Of a stretch of DNA of 64,000 nt, positions 62,192 to 64,000 are shown one piece after another. The notes beneath the pieces are model-generated. The model had not been told where the DNA came from. It saw nothing but the letters and a program-made list of their open reading frames with translations, and ran no database searches. Each line of letters begins with the position of its first letter. The first letter of the stretch is position 1. Source of the stretch: Planctomycetota bacterium. GTDB taxonomy: Bacteria > Planctomycetota > UBA1135 > GCA-002686595. The stretch covers positions 1 to 64,000 of the forward strand of contig JACKHV010000003.1 of assembly GCA_020638835.1 (NCBI GenBank), written 5' to 3'. Position numbers and translations under genes: made by a program.

Positions 62192-63388
62192 ATGGGACTG
62201 CTGCGCGTAGGTCAGCTCTTCGCGCAGGTCCATCAGGATGATGCCGATCGTCTTGCAGTAGGGCGAGTCGCGCTGCTCCTTGACGTAAGCGTTCAGTCGC
62301 TCGATCGCGGCCGGGTAGAGCTTCGCGACCGCCGCGTAGTAGGCGGCTTCGTCGTAGTCGGCATCGGCGCGGGCGCGGGCGTCGTACTCGCTGTCGACCG
62401 CGGCCTCCAGCTCCGTCCGCAGCTTGCGCATCTCGAGGTAGCGCTCGTACTGCTCGACCGCGGCGGCGTAGTCGTCCTGCGCGCGAATCGCTTGCACCTC
62501 GGCGCTCACGCGGCTGCCGCTCTCGCTCTCCGTGCGGAACATCGCGGCGAGCCGCTCGAGCCGAGTCACGTACTCGGCCAGCATCCCGCGCTCCTGGAGC
62601 GGCGCGCAGAAGACCTTGCGGTAGTGCTCTTCGGCGCGTTGGAGGCGAGCGTGCAGTTCCTCGAGCTCGGCGGCGCAGCGCTCCGCCGCGGCTCCCGACT
62701 CGAGCTTCGCGAGCTGTTCCTCCGCGTCGCCGAGCCGCCACTCGGCGAGCGCCGCGAAGCAACGCTTCGTCGACCCGTCCTTGCAAGCGGGCGACGCCTG
62801 CAGCGACTTGCGCAGATCCTCGACCGACTTGTCGAAGACGTCGTCGCCCGACGCGGCGATCGTGCCGAGTTCCGCGATCAGTGCCCAGCGGAAGCCGAGT
62901 TCCGAGCCGTAGCGCGTCTCGAGCAGTTCGTCGCGCACCGGTTGATCGAGGGGCGAGTCGATGTCCCACTCGTCCAGCCGCGCGCACGTCATGTGATTCG
63001 GCTTGGCGCGGTCGACGAGGTCGAGCGCGATCTTCTTGCCCTTCTGCTCCATCCACGCCTGCGGAACGATGCAGAGTACCTCGAAGCCGTCCTGTTCCCA
63101 CTTCGCCGCAAGCTTGTCGACGCGCTTCAGCGTCTTGACATAGTCCTTGATGTCGTCGGCATTCCAGCGCGGATTGACCGAGACGAGCACCAGCGTCGGG
63201 CGTTGGCCGAAGAGCGCGAGGTTGTCGCGCGGGTCGCCCTTCTGGGTCGCGTCGATCTCGACGAGTCTTCCGCTGCAGTCGAGCTCGAAGCCGGCGAAGT
63301 CGGTCCGCTCGGCTCGGGCGGCGGGGGCGGGGATGAGCGACGCGCCGAGCAGACCGGCGGCGAGCAACAGAGTTCGGAGAGTGTTCAT
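62189..63388 (-). CDS. Secreted protein, thioredoxin-like N-domain and helical C-domain
   Basis: 399 residues from the ATG at 63388 (GAGGAA 7 nt upstream). Signal peptide cut near ARAERT (about 27). Residues 30-140 look thioredoxin/TlpA-like in pattern (GFELDCSGRLVEIDATQKGDPRDNLALFGQRPTLVLVSVNPRWNADDI...GFEVLCIVPQ), but no CxxC is present, so a redox reaction is unlikely. The remaining residues are long charged helices, partly coiled coil (AELEELHARLQRAEEHYRKVF; AAVEQYERYLEMRKLRTELEAAV). The function is unknown. The gene lies 24 bp upstream of the sigma-factor fusion on the same strand. Confidence 0.78.
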   Translation of the reverse strand: MNTLRTLLLAAGLLGASLIPAPAARAERTDFAGFELDCSGRLVEIDATQKGDPRDNLALFGQRPTLVLVSVNPRWNADDIKDYVKTLKRVDKLAAKWEQDGFEVLCIVPQAWMEQKGKKIALDLVDRAKPNHMTCARLDEWDIDSPLDQPVRDELLETRYGSELGFRWALIAELGTIAASGDDVFDKSVEDLRKSLQASPACKDGSTKRCFAALAEWRLGDAEEQLAKLESGAAAERCAAELEELHARLQRAEEHYRKVFCAPLQERGMLAEYVTRLERLAAMFRTESESGSRVSAEVQAIRAQDDYAAAVEQYERYLEMRKLRTELEAAVDSEYDARARADADYDEAAYYAAVAKLYPAAIERLNAYVKEQRDSPYCKTIGIILMDLREELTYAQQSH

Positions 63389-63522
63389 CGGGTTCCTCGG
63401 GATTCCGGGACGGAAGGGGAGAGCGCCCTCCATATCCACGGGTCCGAGGAACGTGTCAGCGAGTCGCGGAATCGGCGCGCGATCCCCTTGACCGCGACCG
63501 CGGCGAGCCGCAGCGTGCCGCC

Positions 63523-63867
63523 ATGCGCTACCTCCTGCCGCCGCTCTTGCTGAGCATCAGCAACCTGTTCATGACCTTCGCCTGGTACGGGCACCTGAAG
63601 CACAAGCAGGCCGCCCTGTGGGTCGCGATCGTCGCGAGCTGGGGCATCGCCTTCTTCGAGTACTGCTTCCAAGTCCCGGCGAACCGCCTGGGGCACGCGG
63701 TCTACAGCGCCTCGCAGCTGAAGGTGATGCAGGAAGCGATCACGCTCGTCGTCTTCTTCGGCTTCGCGTACCTCTACCTGCATGAACCGCCGAAGCGGCA
63801 CGAGCTCGTGGGGATGACGCTCGTGCTGCTCGGCGTGTGCGTCGCGCAGTTCGGCGGGGCGGTTTGA
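63523..63867 (+). CDS. DUF486 (DMT-type) small membrane protein
   Basis: 114 residues, the usual length. Four membrane helices: LLPPLLLSISNLFMTFAWYG, ALWVAIVASWGIAFFEYCFQVPANR, a reentrant-like LKVMQEAITLVVFFGFAYLYL and HELVGMTLVLLGVCVAQFG. The motif FEYCFQVPANRLGH is typical of the DUF486 family, related to drug/metabolite transporters of the small multidrug-resistance kind. No substrate is known. No clear Shine-Dalgarno. Confidence 0.9.
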   Translation: MRYLLPPLLLSISNLFMTFAWYGHLKHKQAALWVAIVASWGIAFFEYCFQVPANRLGHAVYSASQLKVMQEAITLVVFFGFAYLYLHEPPKRHELVGMTLVLLGVCVAQFGGAV

Positions 63868-63883
63868 GGCTTCGCGTGGGCGC

Positions 63884-64000
63884 TCACTGCGTGTGCAGCT
63901 CGAAGCGGAAGCCCTCCGCCGTGCGGCGCGAGGTGAAGACGAGCAGCGAATCGAACGGATTGCGGCCGACCTCCTGACCCTCCTCGGGCGGCAGGCGGTA
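63884..64000 (-). CDS. C-terminal end of a protein leaving the window
   Basis: The minus strand is open from the window edge to a TGA at 63884-63886, giving 38 residues (YRLPPEEGQEVGRNPFDSLL, then VFTSRRTAEGFRFELHTQ). The balanced composition looks like real protein rather than antisense noise, but the piece is too short to identify. It converges on the DUF486 gene, 16 bp apart. Confidence 0.5.
   Translation of the reverse strand, partial: YRLPPEEGQEVGRNPFDSLLVFTSRRTAEGFRFELHTQ

Overview
The window is high-GC DNA, almost certainly from a planctomycete. The signs are Ser/Thr kinases fused to TPR arrays beside an ECF sigma factor, several sulfatases, many secreted proteins and lipoproteins of unknown function, a multihaem cytochrome, and a recurrent cysteine-rich C-terminal module (FCFGDGSSGPCPC-type) on three secreted proteins. 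There are about 51 genes on both strands. No rRNA, tRNA, CRISPR array, phage or intact insertion sequence was seen. Because GC is so high, many genes carry long open frames on the opposite strand; these were left out.

Layout. 0-5 kb: end of a VOC protein, an ECF sigma factor and a kinase-TPR protein. 5-11.9 kb: secreted and membrane proteins, a lipase-like lipoprotein, and paired paralogous membrane proteins with an RPFIG motif. 11.9-20.8 kb: a second kinase-TPR protein, a cupin, a pentahaem cytochrome, DUF302, a nuclease/sphingomyelinase-fold lipoprotein and a 2-Cys peroxiredoxin. 20.8-31.5 kb: surface or secreted proteins (DUF4185, beta-propeller, beta-helix, DUF4349), an M29-like protein followed by a MITE-like hairpin element, an esterase, a cupin and a candidate selenoprotein. 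31.5-39.5 kb: a bacterial cation-chloride cotransporter, an M28 peptidase, a DGPF/ECF42 pair, a HEAT-repeat protein and a metallophosphoesterase. 39.9-45.3 kb: a four-gene operon (TPR, CotH kinase-beta-helix fusion, VTC polyphosphate-polymerase-like domain, DUF4956). 45.5-52.2 kb: a nucleotidyltransferase, a sulfatase, an M28 peptidase, a membrane protein and a PDZ protein. 52.2-56.4 kb: a flavin-fold pair ending in GAF and a C-terminal DNA-binding-like region, then a haemerythrin/cytochrome operon. 56.5-64 kb: two coupled sulfatases, an ECF sigma factor fused to a transmembrane, extracytoplasmic-type tail, and small genes.

How the genes work together. Signalling is unusually prominent: two kinase-TPR proteins, three ECF-type sigma factors (one membrane-fused) and a GAF regulator. 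The export theme is equally strong: roughly half the products have signal peptides, lipoboxes or membrane anchors. The most coherent multi-gene unit is the CotH/VTC/DUF4956 operon, which probably modifies or polymerises something at the cell envelope.

The strongest novelty candidates are: (1) a lipoprotein of thioredoxin type with an in-frame TGA exactly where the first Cys of a CPFC motif should be, which reads as selenocysteine; (2) a 164-bp TA-flanked long-hairpin element whose mismatches are nearly all wobble pairs on one strand only; (3) a repeated leaderless-type promoter arrangement (TANNNT 6-9 nt before the start codon); (4) a sigma factor fused to a membrane and extracytoplasmic tail; and (5) the shared C-terminal module.
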